From: Corynebacterium haematomassiliense
GTDB taxonomy: Bacteria > Actinomycetota > Actinomycetes > Mycobacteriales > Mycobacteriaceae
Length of the DNA: 64,000 nucleotides
Assembly (NCBI RefSeq): GCF_013978595.1
Contig: NZ_JACDTZ010000001.1
Span: 434,001-498,000 of the forward strand
Reading direction: 5' to 3'
In this document: positions 11,515 through 28,112 of the stretch, in pieces
Numbering within the stretch: the first letter of the stretch is position 1
How the letters are laid out: the number at the start of each line of letters is the position of its first letter
Translations under genes and position numbers: made by a program
The notes under the pieces: generated by a model
What the model was told of the DNA's origin: nothing
The model's input: only the letters and a program-made list of their open reading frames with translations
The model's database searches: none

Positions 11515-12210
11515 CTAGTGCACCTGCGGCCCGCGGCCGTTGAGGACAGTGACGACAAGGTCGAGGCGGGACGAGACCCCGTATGCCGAGAGCAGCTTCG
11601 AGACCATCTTCTTCACGGTGGACTCGGAGTAGTTCAGGTGCTTCGCGATGTCGGCGTTGCTCAAGCCGTCGCAAAGCAGCTCAAGGACTTTCTGCTCGGT
11701 CTCGGAAACGCCCGCAGGCACGTTGACCGCGGCCTTTGGGCGCTCGGGAGCAGGTTGCGGAGCTTGTGCGTCGCGCTGGGAGAGGTGGGGGAGCAGCTTG
11801 TTCATTGCAGCAGGCGAAATTACGGTGCCGCCTGCAACTGCTTGCCGCACCGAAAGGATGATTTCCTCGCGCGGCTGGCTCTTCAAAATGTAGCCGCGAC
11901 CCCCGTGGTCGAGGATGTCGAGCATAGCAGTGTCGTTGTCCAAGGAACTGATCGCCAAAAAGGCCGGGGCGGACCCGCGGGCAGTGAGCTTGCGCAGCAG
12001 CTCCGCGCCACCCATGTGCTGCATGTAGACATCGGAGAGCACCACATCCACGTCTAATTGGGGGATGCGCTCGAGTGCTTCGGATCCGTCCGAAGCAGTT
12101 TCGACGACGGTGATCCCTTCGGCGCTGTCGAGGTAGCTTTTCAGCACCTCGCGGACGAGCGGATCATCGTCGACGAGGAAAACCCGGATTGGGTGGTCGG
12201 GTGTGGTCAT
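11515..12210 (-). CDS. LuxR/NarL-family response regulator
   Basis: A 231-residue protein. The receiver domain (about 7-125) has the acidic pocket VDDDP at 14-16, the phospho-acceptor Asp at ~60 in VVLSDVYM, and the conserved Lys in GYILKSQP. An Ala/Pro-rich linker follows, then a LuxR-type helix-turn-helix (VSETEQKVLELLCDGLSNAD, HLNYSESTVKKMVSKLL). ATG at 12210 is chosen; the frame extends upstream only through the antisense of a small-peptide gene. It lies 10 bases after that gene. The partner kinase is at 12524-13669. Confidence 0.9.
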   Translation of the reverse strand: MTTPDHPIRVFLVDDDPLVREVLKSYLDSAEGITVVETASDGSEALERIPQLDVDVVLSDVYMQHMGGAELLRKLTARGSAPAFLAISSLDNDTAMLDILDHGGRGYILKSQPREEIILSVRQAVAGGTVISPAAMNKLLPHLSQRDAQAPQPAPERPKAAVNVPAGVSETEQKVLELLCDGLSNADIAKHLNYSESTVKKMVSKLLSAYGVSSRLDLVVTVLNGRGPQVH

Positions 12211-12220
12211 CTCGGTGCGA

Positions 12221-12388
12221 TTAGCACCACAGACGGCCGAGCAGGCCACCGCACTCGAAGGTGTCGCCGATGGCACCAGCTGCGTAGGGGGTTGCCACAG
12301 TCTGCGCTTCAGCAGATGCCGCAGGTGCGACGGCGATGAGGCCGGTTGCGACCAAGGCGGAGGCGGCGAGGCGAGCAAACTTGCGCAT
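12221..12388 (-). CDS. Small secreted peptide (55 aa) with two cysteines, between kinase and response regulator
   Basis: Read directly from the minus strand. ATG at 12388 has AAAGGA 8 bases upstream; TAA is at 12221. Residues 1-26 are a clear signal peptide (basic MRKFAR, hydrophobic ALVATGLIAVA, cleavage after AASA). The predicted mature peptide is 29 residues and ends GDTFECGGLLGRLWC. Cys46 and the C-terminal Cys55 could close a 10-residue disulfide ring. I recognise no family. Its position inside a two-component operon suggests a signal or cargo for that system; this is inference. Confidence 0.75.
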   Translation of the reverse strand: MRKFARLAASALVATGLIAVAPAASAEAQTVATPYAAGAIGDTFECGGLLGRLWC

Positions 12389-12432
12389 TTGCTTGTCCTT
12401 TCGTGAACTAAAGCTGTAAATCGCTACATCGA

Positions 12433-12533
12433 ATTATGGGTGCATACGGTAACAGTGCGCAATTATTTCGGGCGCTTAGGGGACAAGTCGGTACGAAAGT
12501 ACCCTCCGGGGTGCAGCGCCGATCTACTTTCGT
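12433..12533 (-). promoter_or_regulatory. Promoter and candidate operator of the small-peptide gene
   Basis: Minus-strand -35 TTGCGC (12462-12457), an 18-base spacer, and -10 CATAAT (12438-12433). Upstream are the palindrome GGTACGAAAGTACC (12490-12503) and ACGAAAGTA (12533-12525). The latter overlaps the last codons of the kinase gene. The same nonamer with the flank (T)CGGC occurs upstream of the secreted-protein gene. Confidence 0.5.
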
Positions 12534-13669
12534 TCCTTCGGGACGGTGAGGTGGTAGCGGAACGCCTCGCCGTGATAGCCCGCGTCGAGGGTGGCACCGT
12601 CCTCAGCCAACAGCGAAGCGACCTCACCAAGACCGACGCCGCTACTCATCTCGACTGCCTGTTCTTGTGGGGCACCAAAATTCTGCACCAGGATCTGCAC
12701 ATCGTTGTCGTCCTCGACTGCGGCGACGATGACTGGCCGGTGCTTGTCCGCGTACTTGATCACGTTGGTCTGGATCTCACGGAACGCACTTGGAGCGTGA
12801 CGGAGTGCAATCGAGCTCAACCCTTCGCCGTGCATGCCACTTTCCGTGACCGTGTAGCCGTGGCTGCGCAACGTGTCCGAAAAGGATCGCAAACAGTCGT
12901 CCAATGTGGGTGTGCTCATGGTCTTGTCTTCGCTGAACTCCGCGGGATCGTCGGAACGCATAAAACGGATGAGTTGACGAACTTCCTGCATTGAACGTCG
13001 GGCGTCCTCGGCGATGAGTTTCGCCGCCTTGGCTGTCTGCTCGTCGCCCGACATCGCTAAGGCCTCGCTTCGGAGCACGACCGAAGTGAGCGAGGACGCC
13101 ACGGAACCGTGCAAAGCTTTAACCGTTCGTTCGCGCTCACGCTCGAGCTCCGCCTTCAAACGATCGGCCTGACGCTCACGGGTAATGAGGAAGGCGCGGA
13201 GAATCCACCCAACTGCCCACGCAACAATGACCAGCACGAGCAGGAAAATTGCTGTAGCGAAGGAAATAGGGAGGTAGATGCCAGCTAGGAAGTCAGTCTG
13301 TGCGACGTACCATAGAAATGCCATTAGAGGCAGGCTGTAGCGAGCAGGAAGCCGCAATCCCACGACAGAGATGATCGCGAACATTCCCATGATGATGACA
13401 GCGCTCCGATACTCCGGTGCAACATTGGAAAACTGCAGCAGGAATCCGTATCCCAACCCAGCCGTGACCGGGGCGAAGAATGCGGCGACAATGAGAAATA
13501 CGGCGTAGAGCGCTACCAAGAACCGAGACCACTCGACCGCGATCGGTGCCCCCGGCAGAGCTACCAGCCCGAGAGCGAAAAGAAGAGCTGCGAGCGCAAA
13601 ACCAATACGCCAAGGTCGCGCCGCTGGTGAAAGAAGGCGGGCGCGCACGAGCTCCGGAAACGTAGGCAC
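12524..13669 (-). CDS. Polytopic membrane histidine kinase with atypical HisKA_3/HATPase motifs
   Basis: About 381 residues. Residues ~20-185 hold five or six hydrophobic segments (FALAALLFALGLVALPG, FLVALYAVFLIVAAFFAP, SAVIIMGMFAIISVVGLRL, FATAIFLLVLVIVAWAVGWI). A coiled-coil linker follows, then ERERTVKALHGSVASSLTSV, where the phospho-accepting His is followed by Gly instead of the usual Asp/Glu. The ATPase domain has an N-box-like EIQTNVIKYAD and a G-box SSGVGLGEV. GTG at 13669 is preferred; longer starts overlap the divergent methyltransferase gene. The topology resembles peptide-sensing kinases. Confidence 0.8.
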   Translation of the reverse strand: MPTFPELVRARLLSPAARPWRIGFALAALLFALGLVALPGAPIAVEWSRFLVALYAVFLIVAAFFAPVTAGLGYGFLLQFSNVAPEYRSAVIIMGMFAIISVVGLRLPARYSLPLMAFLWYVAQTDFLAGIYLPISFATAIFLLVLVIVAWAVGWILRAFLITRERQADRLKAELERERERTVKALHGSVASSLTSVVLRSEALAMSGDEQTAKAAKLIAEDARRSMQEVRQLIRFMRSDDPAEFSEDKTMSTPTLDDCLRSFSDTLRSHGYTVTESGMHGEGLSSIALRHAPSAFREIQTNVIKYADKHRPVIVAAVEDDNDVQILVQNFGAPQEQAVEMSSGVGLGEVASLLAEDGATLDAGYHGEAFRYHLTVPKERK

Positions 13670-13706
13670 GGCCAACAGCGTAGTGCCTGCAACGTAGTCT
13701 GGAGCT

Positions 13707-14519
13707 ATGCCATTGGATTTCCAGCAGCCGTTTACAGAGCGCACTCCGCGTGTGGTTAATGCGGGGAAGTTGAAGAGGGCGCAAGCTCGTCGTAAAGCAA
13801 AGGCCTTCCTGGCGGAAGGCGAGAACGCTGTGGAGGCCGCCGTGGCCACGGGGGCGGCGACGGACCTCTTCGTTACCGAGGCCGCAGCCGAGCGCTTCGA
13901 GGAGATCGTGCGGGCGGCGGGTTACATGGACGTGTACACGCACGCGATCACGGAAAAGGCTGCGGACTCGCTCGCGGACGCGGTGACGTCCACCGGCATT
14001 TTTGCGGTGTGCCGCCCGGTGCTGTGGACGGTGCCCAAGATTATGAAGGGCCGGCCGAGGCTGGTGGCGGTGTGCGTGGAAACTAACGACCCGGGCAACG
14101 CCGGCACGATCATCCGCATCGCGGACGCCGTTGGTGCGGACGCTGTGATTTTCGCCGGCGACACCGTGGACCCGGAGGCTCCCAAGGTGGTGCGCTCGAC
14201 TGCGGGCTCGCTGTTCCACATCCCTGTGGCGCGCGACCGCGATGTCCGCCGCGTGATCAGTCAGCTCGAAGACGCTGGTCTGTCCACCTTCGCCACCACA
14301 ATGAACGGCGAGGTGAACCTTGCGCAGCCGGGGGAGACGCTCGCGCAGCCGACCGCTTGGCTGTTCGGCAACGAGGCGCATGGGCTTGACGACGACATCC
14401 TGTCGGCCGCCGACCACCGCGTTTCCATCCCGATCCAGGGCAGTGCGGAGTCGCTGAACTTGGCCACAGCGGCGAGTATCTGCCTGTGGGAGTCGTCGAA
14501 GGCGCTTGCGGAGGACTAG
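13707..14519 (+). CDS. TrmH/SpoU-family RNA 2'-O-methyltransferase
   Basis: 270 residues. An N-terminal substrate-binding domain (KLKRAQARRKAKAFLAEGEN) is followed by a SPOUT knot domain with motif 1 ETNDPGNAGTIIRIADAVGA, motif 2 WLFGNEAHGLDDD and motif 3 IPIQGSAESLNLATAASICL. It methylates a ribose in rRNA or tRNA; the target cannot be told. ATG follows TAGTCT by 6 bases. It is divergent from the kinase gene, with 37 bases between. Confidence 0.92.
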   Translation: MPLDFQQPFTERTPRVVNAGKLKRAQARRKAKAFLAEGENAVEAAVATGAATDLFVTEAAAERFEEIVRAAGYMDVYTHAITEKAADSLADAVTSTGIFAVCRPVLWTVPKIMKGRPRLVAVCVETNDPGNAGTIIRIADAVGADAVIFAGDTVDPEAPKVVRSTAGSLFHIPVARDRDVRRVISQLEDAGLSTFATTMNGEVNLAQPGETLAQPTAWLFGNEAHGLDDDILSAADHRVSIPIQGSAESLNLATAASICLWESSKALAED

Positions 14520-14594
14520 CTTTATCGGCCGGGTTTGCAGCGCCTGCCCTCGCGCGGTCTCTGTGTCGAGCGATGGGTAAAGTGGTGGTCGCTT

Positions 14595-15724
<1,130 letters not shown>

Positions 15725-15739
15725 AGGAGACTCTCGATA

Positions 15740-18247
15740 ATGCTCATTTCCAAACACTGGATCGTCCGCCTGCTGCAGAACGCAGGTAACAAGGATTTCA
15801 ACCCCACCGATGAGGAGCTCGACGCGGGCTTCGTGCGCGTCGGTTTCGAAACCGAGGGCTACGCGCCGCTTCCGGAGGTCACCGGCCCGCTGGTCATCGG
15901 CCGTGTGGATGAGATCGAGGAGCTCACCGGTTTTAAGAAGCCCATCCGCTACTGCCAGGTGGACGTGGGCCAGGCCAACGGCACCGGCGAGCCGCAGGGC
16001 ATCATTTGCGGCGCCCGCAACTTCCAGCAGGGCGACCTGGTCGTCGTCTCGCTGCCGGGCGCGGTGCTGCCGGGCGGGTTCGAAATCTCCGCGCGCGAGA
16101 CCTACGACCACATCTCCGCAGGCATGATGGCTTCCGCGGCCGAGCTCGGGCTCACCGCGAAAAGCGAGGGCATCATTACGCTTCACGACGGCTCCGCCAC
16201 CCCCGGCCAGGACGCCCGCGAGATTCTGGGCTCGGACGACACCGTCTTCGATGTCAACGTCACCCCGGACCGCGGCTACGCCCTGTCCGCCCGCGGCCTG
16301 ACCCGAGAGATCGCCTCCGCCTTCGACCTTGAGTTCACCGACGTGGCGCTGGATCCGGCTATCGCCGGCATCGACGTCTCCGGCGTGCCCGCTCCGGCGG
16401 GTGAGACCATCGCGGTGAGCGTGGATGAGTCCACCAAGGCCAAGCGGTTCGGCGTGCGCACTGTCGAAGGCATCGACCCGAACGCGACCGCGCCGTTTTG
16501 GATGCAGCGCGAGCTCATGCTCGCCGGCGTGCGCTCCGTCAACGCCGCAACCGACGTGACCAACTACGTCATGCTGCTGACCGGCCAGCCGATGCACGCC
16601 TTCGACGCTGACAAGATCGCCGGTGGCCTGCGCGTGCACAACGCTGCTGAAGGCGAGAAATTTGAAACGCTCGACCACGTCGAGCGCACGTTGACCGCAG
16701 AAGATGTGGTGATCAGCGACGACAACGGCATTCAGTCGCTGGCCGGCGTCATGGGCGGCACCACCTCCGAGATCTCGGACGAGACGGTCAACGTCCACTT
16801 CGAGGCCGCGACCTGGAACCCGCTGACCGTGGCGCGTACCGCGCGCCGCCTCAAGCTGAGCTCGGAAGCCTCGCGACGCTTCGAGCGCGGCGTGGACCCG
16901 CAGCTCGTGGAAAACGCCCTCGACATCGCCTGCGCGCTGCTGGTGGACATCGCCGGCGGCACGATTCATGCGGGCAGGACGCTGGTCGGTGACGTCGAAA
17001 AGCGTGATGCGATTGCGATGCGCGCGACGCGCCCGGCTGAGCTGATCGGTGTGGATTACGCACGTGAGACCGTGGTGCGGCGCCTGGAAGAGGTCGGCTG
17101 CGAGGTCGCTGGCGACGGCGAGGAGCTTGAAGTCACCCCGCCGACCTGGCGCACAGACATCACGGTGCCGGTGGAGCTGGTCGAGGAGGTCGTGCGCCTG
17201 GAGGGCCTGGACGACATTCCGTCGATCCTGCCCACGCCCCGTGGCGGCCGCGGTTTGAGCCCGCTGCAGCGACGCCGCCGTGCGGTGACCCACGCGTTGG
17301 CGTACTCCGGCTACGCGGAGATCATCCCCACGCCGTTTATCGCCAACGACACCTTCGACACCTGGGGCCTCGATGCGGACGATCCGCGCCGAAAGGCCGT
17401 CAAGGTGCAGAATCCGCTGGACGCCGACTACGGCATCCTGGGCACCACGCTGCTGCCGCCGATGCTGGAGGCCGCGGGCCGAAACGTCGCGCGCGGTCGC
17501 GGTGATGTGGCCATCTACTCCGTGGCGCAGACCTCGGAAAAGCGCGCTGACGTCTCGCCGCTGCCGGACGTGTCCGAGCGACCGGCGGACGAGGTTGTCG
17601 CAGAACTTATCGAGTCACTGCCGAAGCAGCACCTCCACGCCGCGACCGTCGCGCTGGGCAACACGGAGCTGGAAGGCCCGTGGGGCAAGGGCCGTGCCTA
17701 CGAGTGGTCCGACGCTGTCGAGGCCGCCCAGCTCGTTGCTCGCGTGTGCGGCGTCGACCTGGATGTCGAGGCTGCCGAGTACCTGCCGTGGCACCCGGGC
17801 CGCTGCGCGGCGCTCAAGGTTGACGGCGAGGTTGTCGGCCACGCCGGCGAGCTGCACCCGCAAATCCTGGAGAAGCTGAACCTGCCGGCGCGCACCTGCG
17901 CGATGGAGCTCGATCTGACCGCGATCCCGCTGGCAGAGCGTCTGCCTGCGCCGCGTCTGTCCGCATTCCCGCTGCTCAACCAGGACATCGCCCTGGTCGT
18001 GGACGAGGCTGTGGCGGCCGAGGACGTGCGCCGCGTAGTCGAAGAGGGTGCGGGCGAGCTCGTCGAAGCAGTCACGCTTTTCGACGTCTACCGGTCCGAC
18101 AACCTCGGCGACGGCAAGAAGTCGCTCGCGTTCGGCCTGGCGTTCCGCGCCCCGGACCGCACGCTGACCGAGGAAGAAGCCTCCGAAGCGCGCCTGAAGG
18201 CGGCCGAACTGGCCAAGGAGCGTTTCGGCGCAGAAATGCGCGGCTAA
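15740..18247 (+). CDS. pheT: Phenylalanine-tRNA ligase beta subunit
   Basis: 835 residues, the usual length. It begins MLISKHWIVRLLQNAGNKDF. It contains the EMAP/tRNA-binding-like domain (~40-155), the B3/B4 editing region (VTPDRGYALSARGLTREIAS), the B5 domain (VTPPTWRTDITVPVELVEEV) and the C-terminal anticodon-binding domain (ALVVDEAVAAEDVRRVVEEG, VTLFDVYRSDNLGDGKKSLA). AAAGGAG lies 8 bases before the ATG. It lies 15 bases after pheS. Confidence 0.96.
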   Translation: MLISKHWIVRLLQNAGNKDFNPTDEELDAGFVRVGFETEGYAPLPEVTGPLVIGRVDEIEELTGFKKPIRYCQVDVGQANGTGEPQGIICGARNFQQGDLVVVSLPGAVLPGGFEISARETYDHISAGMMASAAELGLTAKSEGIITLHDGSATPGQDAREILGSDDTVFDVNVTPDRGYALSARGLTREIASAFDLEFTDVALDPAIAGIDVSGVPAPAGETIAVSVDESTKAKRFGVRTVEGIDPNATAPFWMQRELMLAGVRSVNAATDVTNYVMLLTGQPMHAFDADKIAGGLRVHNAAEGEKFETLDHVERTLTAEDVVISDDNGIQSLAGVMGGTTSEISDETVNVHFEAATWNPLTVARTARRLKLSSEASRRFERGVDPQLVENALDIACALLVDIAGGTIHAGRTLVGDVEKRDAIAMRATRPAELIGVDYARETVVRRLEEVGCEVAGDGEELEVTPPTWRTDITVPVELVEEVVRLEGLDDIPSILPTPRGGRGLSPLQRRRRAVTHALAYSGYAEIIPTPFIANDTFDTWGLDADDPRRKAVKVQNPLDADYGILGTTLLPPMLEAAGRNVARGRGDVAIYSVAQTSEKRADVSPLPDVSERPADEVVAELIESLPKQHLHAATVALGNTELEGPWGKGRAYEWSDAVEAAQLVARVCGVDLDVEAAEYLPWHPGRCAALKVDGEVVGHAGELHPQILEKLNLPARTCAMELDLTAIPLAERLPAPRLSAFPLLNQDIALVVDEAVAAEDVRRVVEEGAGELVEAVTLFDVYRSDNLGDGKKSLAFGLAFRAPDRTLTEEEASEARLKAAELAKERFGAEMRG

Positions 18248-18265
18248 ATATATTTGCGTGAATAA

Positions 18266-20569
<2,304 letters not shown>

Positions 20570-20581
20570 GGGGTGCGCGAG

Positions 20582-21513
20582 ATGATGCCGAATCTGACCA
20601 ACGAGCAGCGCGCCACCGTGCTGGCGGAGGCGCTGCCGTGGCTGCAGCACTACCGCGACAAGATCGTGGTGGTCAAGTACGGCGGCAACGCCATGATCGA
20701 CGAGGACTTGAAGGCCGCGTTCGCCGCCGACATGGTGTTTTTGCGCACCGTGGGCGCGAAGCCTGTGGTGGTGCATGGCGGAGGGCCGCAGATCACCCAG
20801 ATGCTCGGTCGCTTGGGGCTGGACGGCGGGGAGTTCATCGGCGGGTTCCGCGTGACCAGCCCGGAGATCCTGGACGTGGTGCGCATGGTGCTCTTCGGCC
20901 AGGTGGGCCGGGACCTGCTGGGCAAGATCAACTCGCACGGGCCCTACGCTGTGGGCACCTCTGGCGAGGACGCTGGGCTGTTTACCGCAAAGCAGCGCGA
21001 GGTGGTCGTGGACGGCCAGCTGCAGGACATCGGCCTGGTGGGCACAATCACGGACGTGAACCCGGAGGCGGTGATGGACATCATCGAGGCCGGCCGCATC
21101 CCGGTGGTTTCCGGCATCGCACCGAGGGAGCACGGCGAGGTGTACAACATCAACGCCGACGAGGCCGCGGGCGCGCTCGCCGCGGCAATCGGCGCAGAAC
21201 GTCTCGTGGTGCTCACCAACGTCGAGGGGCTCTACACGGACTGGCCGAACAAGGACTCGCTGCTGTCCAAGATTGAGGCGGGCGAGCTGGCCAAGATGCT
21301 GCCCGGCTTGGACACCGGCATGATTCCCAAGATGGAGGCCTGCCTCACCGCGGTGCAGGGCGGGGTGAGGGCAGCGCACGTCATCGACGGTCGCGTGGCC
21401 CACTCCGTGCTGCTGGAGCTTTTGACCATGGGAGGCGTTGGCACCATGGTGCTGCCGGACGACTACGACCGCGCGCACTACCCGGATGGCACAATTTTCA
21501 GAAAGGATGACGC

Positions 21514-21517
<4 letters not shown>
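20582..21517 (+). CDS. argB: Acetylglutamate kinase
   Basis: 311 residues of the amino-acid-kinase fold, with [12 protein letters not shown] near the start, [18 protein letters not shown], and the ATP-site region [11 protein letters not shown] plus [18 protein letters not shown]. It phosphorylates N-acetylglutamate and is usually the arginine-feedback-inhibited step in corynebacteria. ATG 20582 is chosen because it sits 9 bases after AGGGGG; GTG 20573 abuts that site. It overlaps argD by 4 bases. Confidence 0.95.
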
Positions 21518-24132
<2,615 letters not shown>

Positions 24133-24147
24133 ACATCGCTGCGCCGA

Positions 24148-24186
24148 TCGCATAATTTTACATACACTGAATAATTCTGAATCGTC
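24148..24186 (+). promoter_or_regulatory. Tandem ARG-box-like operator upstream of argG
   Basis: Two AT-rich imperfect palindromes, about CGCATAATTTTACATAC and TGAATAATTCTGAATCG, are separated by about 3 bases. This is the paired-box geometry known for ArgR hexamers. They are the only AT-rich sequence in the 80-base argR-argG gap. Confidence 0.5.
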
Positions 24187-24212
24187 CTGGAATTCGAAGG
24201 AGATCTTTCACC

Positions 24213-26866
<2,654 letters not shown>

Positions 26867-26915
26867 TTCGTCGATTGCGGCGCGCATGTCGGCCCGGCCA
26901 TTTAGCATGTGAGTT

Positions 26916-28112
26916 ATGAGTGTGCCGAGCAGCCATGACGCCAAGCCCCGGGGACGGAAAGTCTCCGTGGTGCTTGGCGTCATTTTAGTTGGGGTGGTTA
27001 TCGCCGCAGTCGCGCTGGGACGGGGGCTGTTGCCCTTCGGTGGCGGCGACAGCGACGAAGGCGGCGGGGGAGCGGCCGGCGGGTCCGGCGGGTCGGGCGG
27101 CAAGTTGACGCAGCTGCACGGCGTCATCGGATCGGAGAAGCGGGCCTACTTCGAAGATCCCGAGGTGGTGGCTCGGCTGGAGGAGTTGGGGTACAGCGTC
27201 AGCGTCACCACGGCCGGCTCGCGCCAGATTGCCACCACCACGGATATTGCGGAGCAGGACTTCGTCTTCCCTTCCTCGGCTCCGGCGACGCAGAAGGTGC
27301 GCGAGCAGGGCAGCGGCTACTCCGTGGACTTTCCGTTCTTCACGCCGATGGCGGTGGCGAGCTGGAAGCCAATCGCTGACCTGCTCGCGGCGGAAGGAGT
27401 GGTCAGCGAGCAAAACGGCGCGTACACCCTGGATGTGAACGCTTACATGGACCTGGCCCGCTCCGGAAAGCGTTGGCGGGACCTGGGCGAGGCGTACCCG
27501 TCGCCACGCAATGTGCAGATCCGCTCCACAGACATCCGCACCTCCAACTCCGCGGCGATGTACCTGTCGCTGCTGGCGTGGGAGGTGGCCGAGCGCGACC
27601 CGGAGCGCGGAGGCGACGTCGGGTACCTCATCGACGAGATCGCCCCGTTTTTCACCGCGCAAGGCTACAGCGAGGCGTCCTCGTCCGGCCCGTTCACGGA
27701 CTACCTGAGCCAGGGCATCGGCGCGGCGCCCATGGTGATGGTCTACGAGGCGCAGTTCTTGGGCGAGCAGATGCGGCCGAACTCGCGCATCCGGGACGAC
27801 ATGTTGCTGCTGCACTTGAGCCCCACCGTGCTCGCGAACCACGGCATCGTCGGTGTCTCGGAAGGCGGCAAGGAGCTCGGGCGCCTGCTGTCGAATGATC
27901 CGCAACTGCAGCAGCTCGCCGCCCGCCACGGTTTCCGGCCCGCTAACTCCGGCAGCTTGGCCGACGAGCTCGCAGACCGCGGCCTCGACGCCCCATCCGA
28001 CTACGTCAATTCCATCGACCCACCCTCCTACGACAGGCTCGAGCAGCTCATCGACGGAGTGGGACAACGCTACGCCGGAGCGCCAGCGCCGGTGAAGGAG
28101 GACGACCAGTGA
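26916..28112 (+). CDS. Membrane-anchored solute-binding-like protein of unknown function
   Basis: 398 residues with one N-terminal transmembrane helix (VVLGVILVGVVIAAVALG), a Gly/Ser-rich linker (~45-70) and an extracellular domain. That domain (QDFVFPSSAPATQKVREQ, FFTPMAVASWKPIADLLA) has the look of a type II periplasmic binding fold. TAGCAT ends 7 bases before the ATG, so the mRNA is probably leaderless. It is the first gene of a three-gene operon whose second gene repeats the binding-fold theme and adds a VWA domain. Ligand unknown. Confidence 0.75.
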   Translation: MSVPSSHDAKPRGRKVSVVLGVILVGVVIAAVALGRGLLPFGGGDSDEGGGGAAGGSGGSGGKLTQLHGVIGSEKRAYFEDPEVVARLEELGYSVSVTTAGSRQIATTTDIAEQDFVFPSSAPATQKVREQGSGYSVDFPFFTPMAVASWKPIADLLAAEGVVSEQNGAYTLDVNAYMDLARSGKRWRDLGEAYPSPRNVQIRSTDIRTSNSAAMYLSLLAWEVAERDPERGGDVGYLIDEIAPFFTAQGYSEASSSGPFTDYLSQGIGAAPMVMVYEAQFLGEQMRPNSRIRDDMLLLHLSPTVLANHGIVGVSEGGKELGRLLSNDPQLQQLAARHGFRPANSGSLADELADRGLDAPSDYVNSIDPPSYDRLEQLIDGVGQRYAGAPAPVKEDDQ

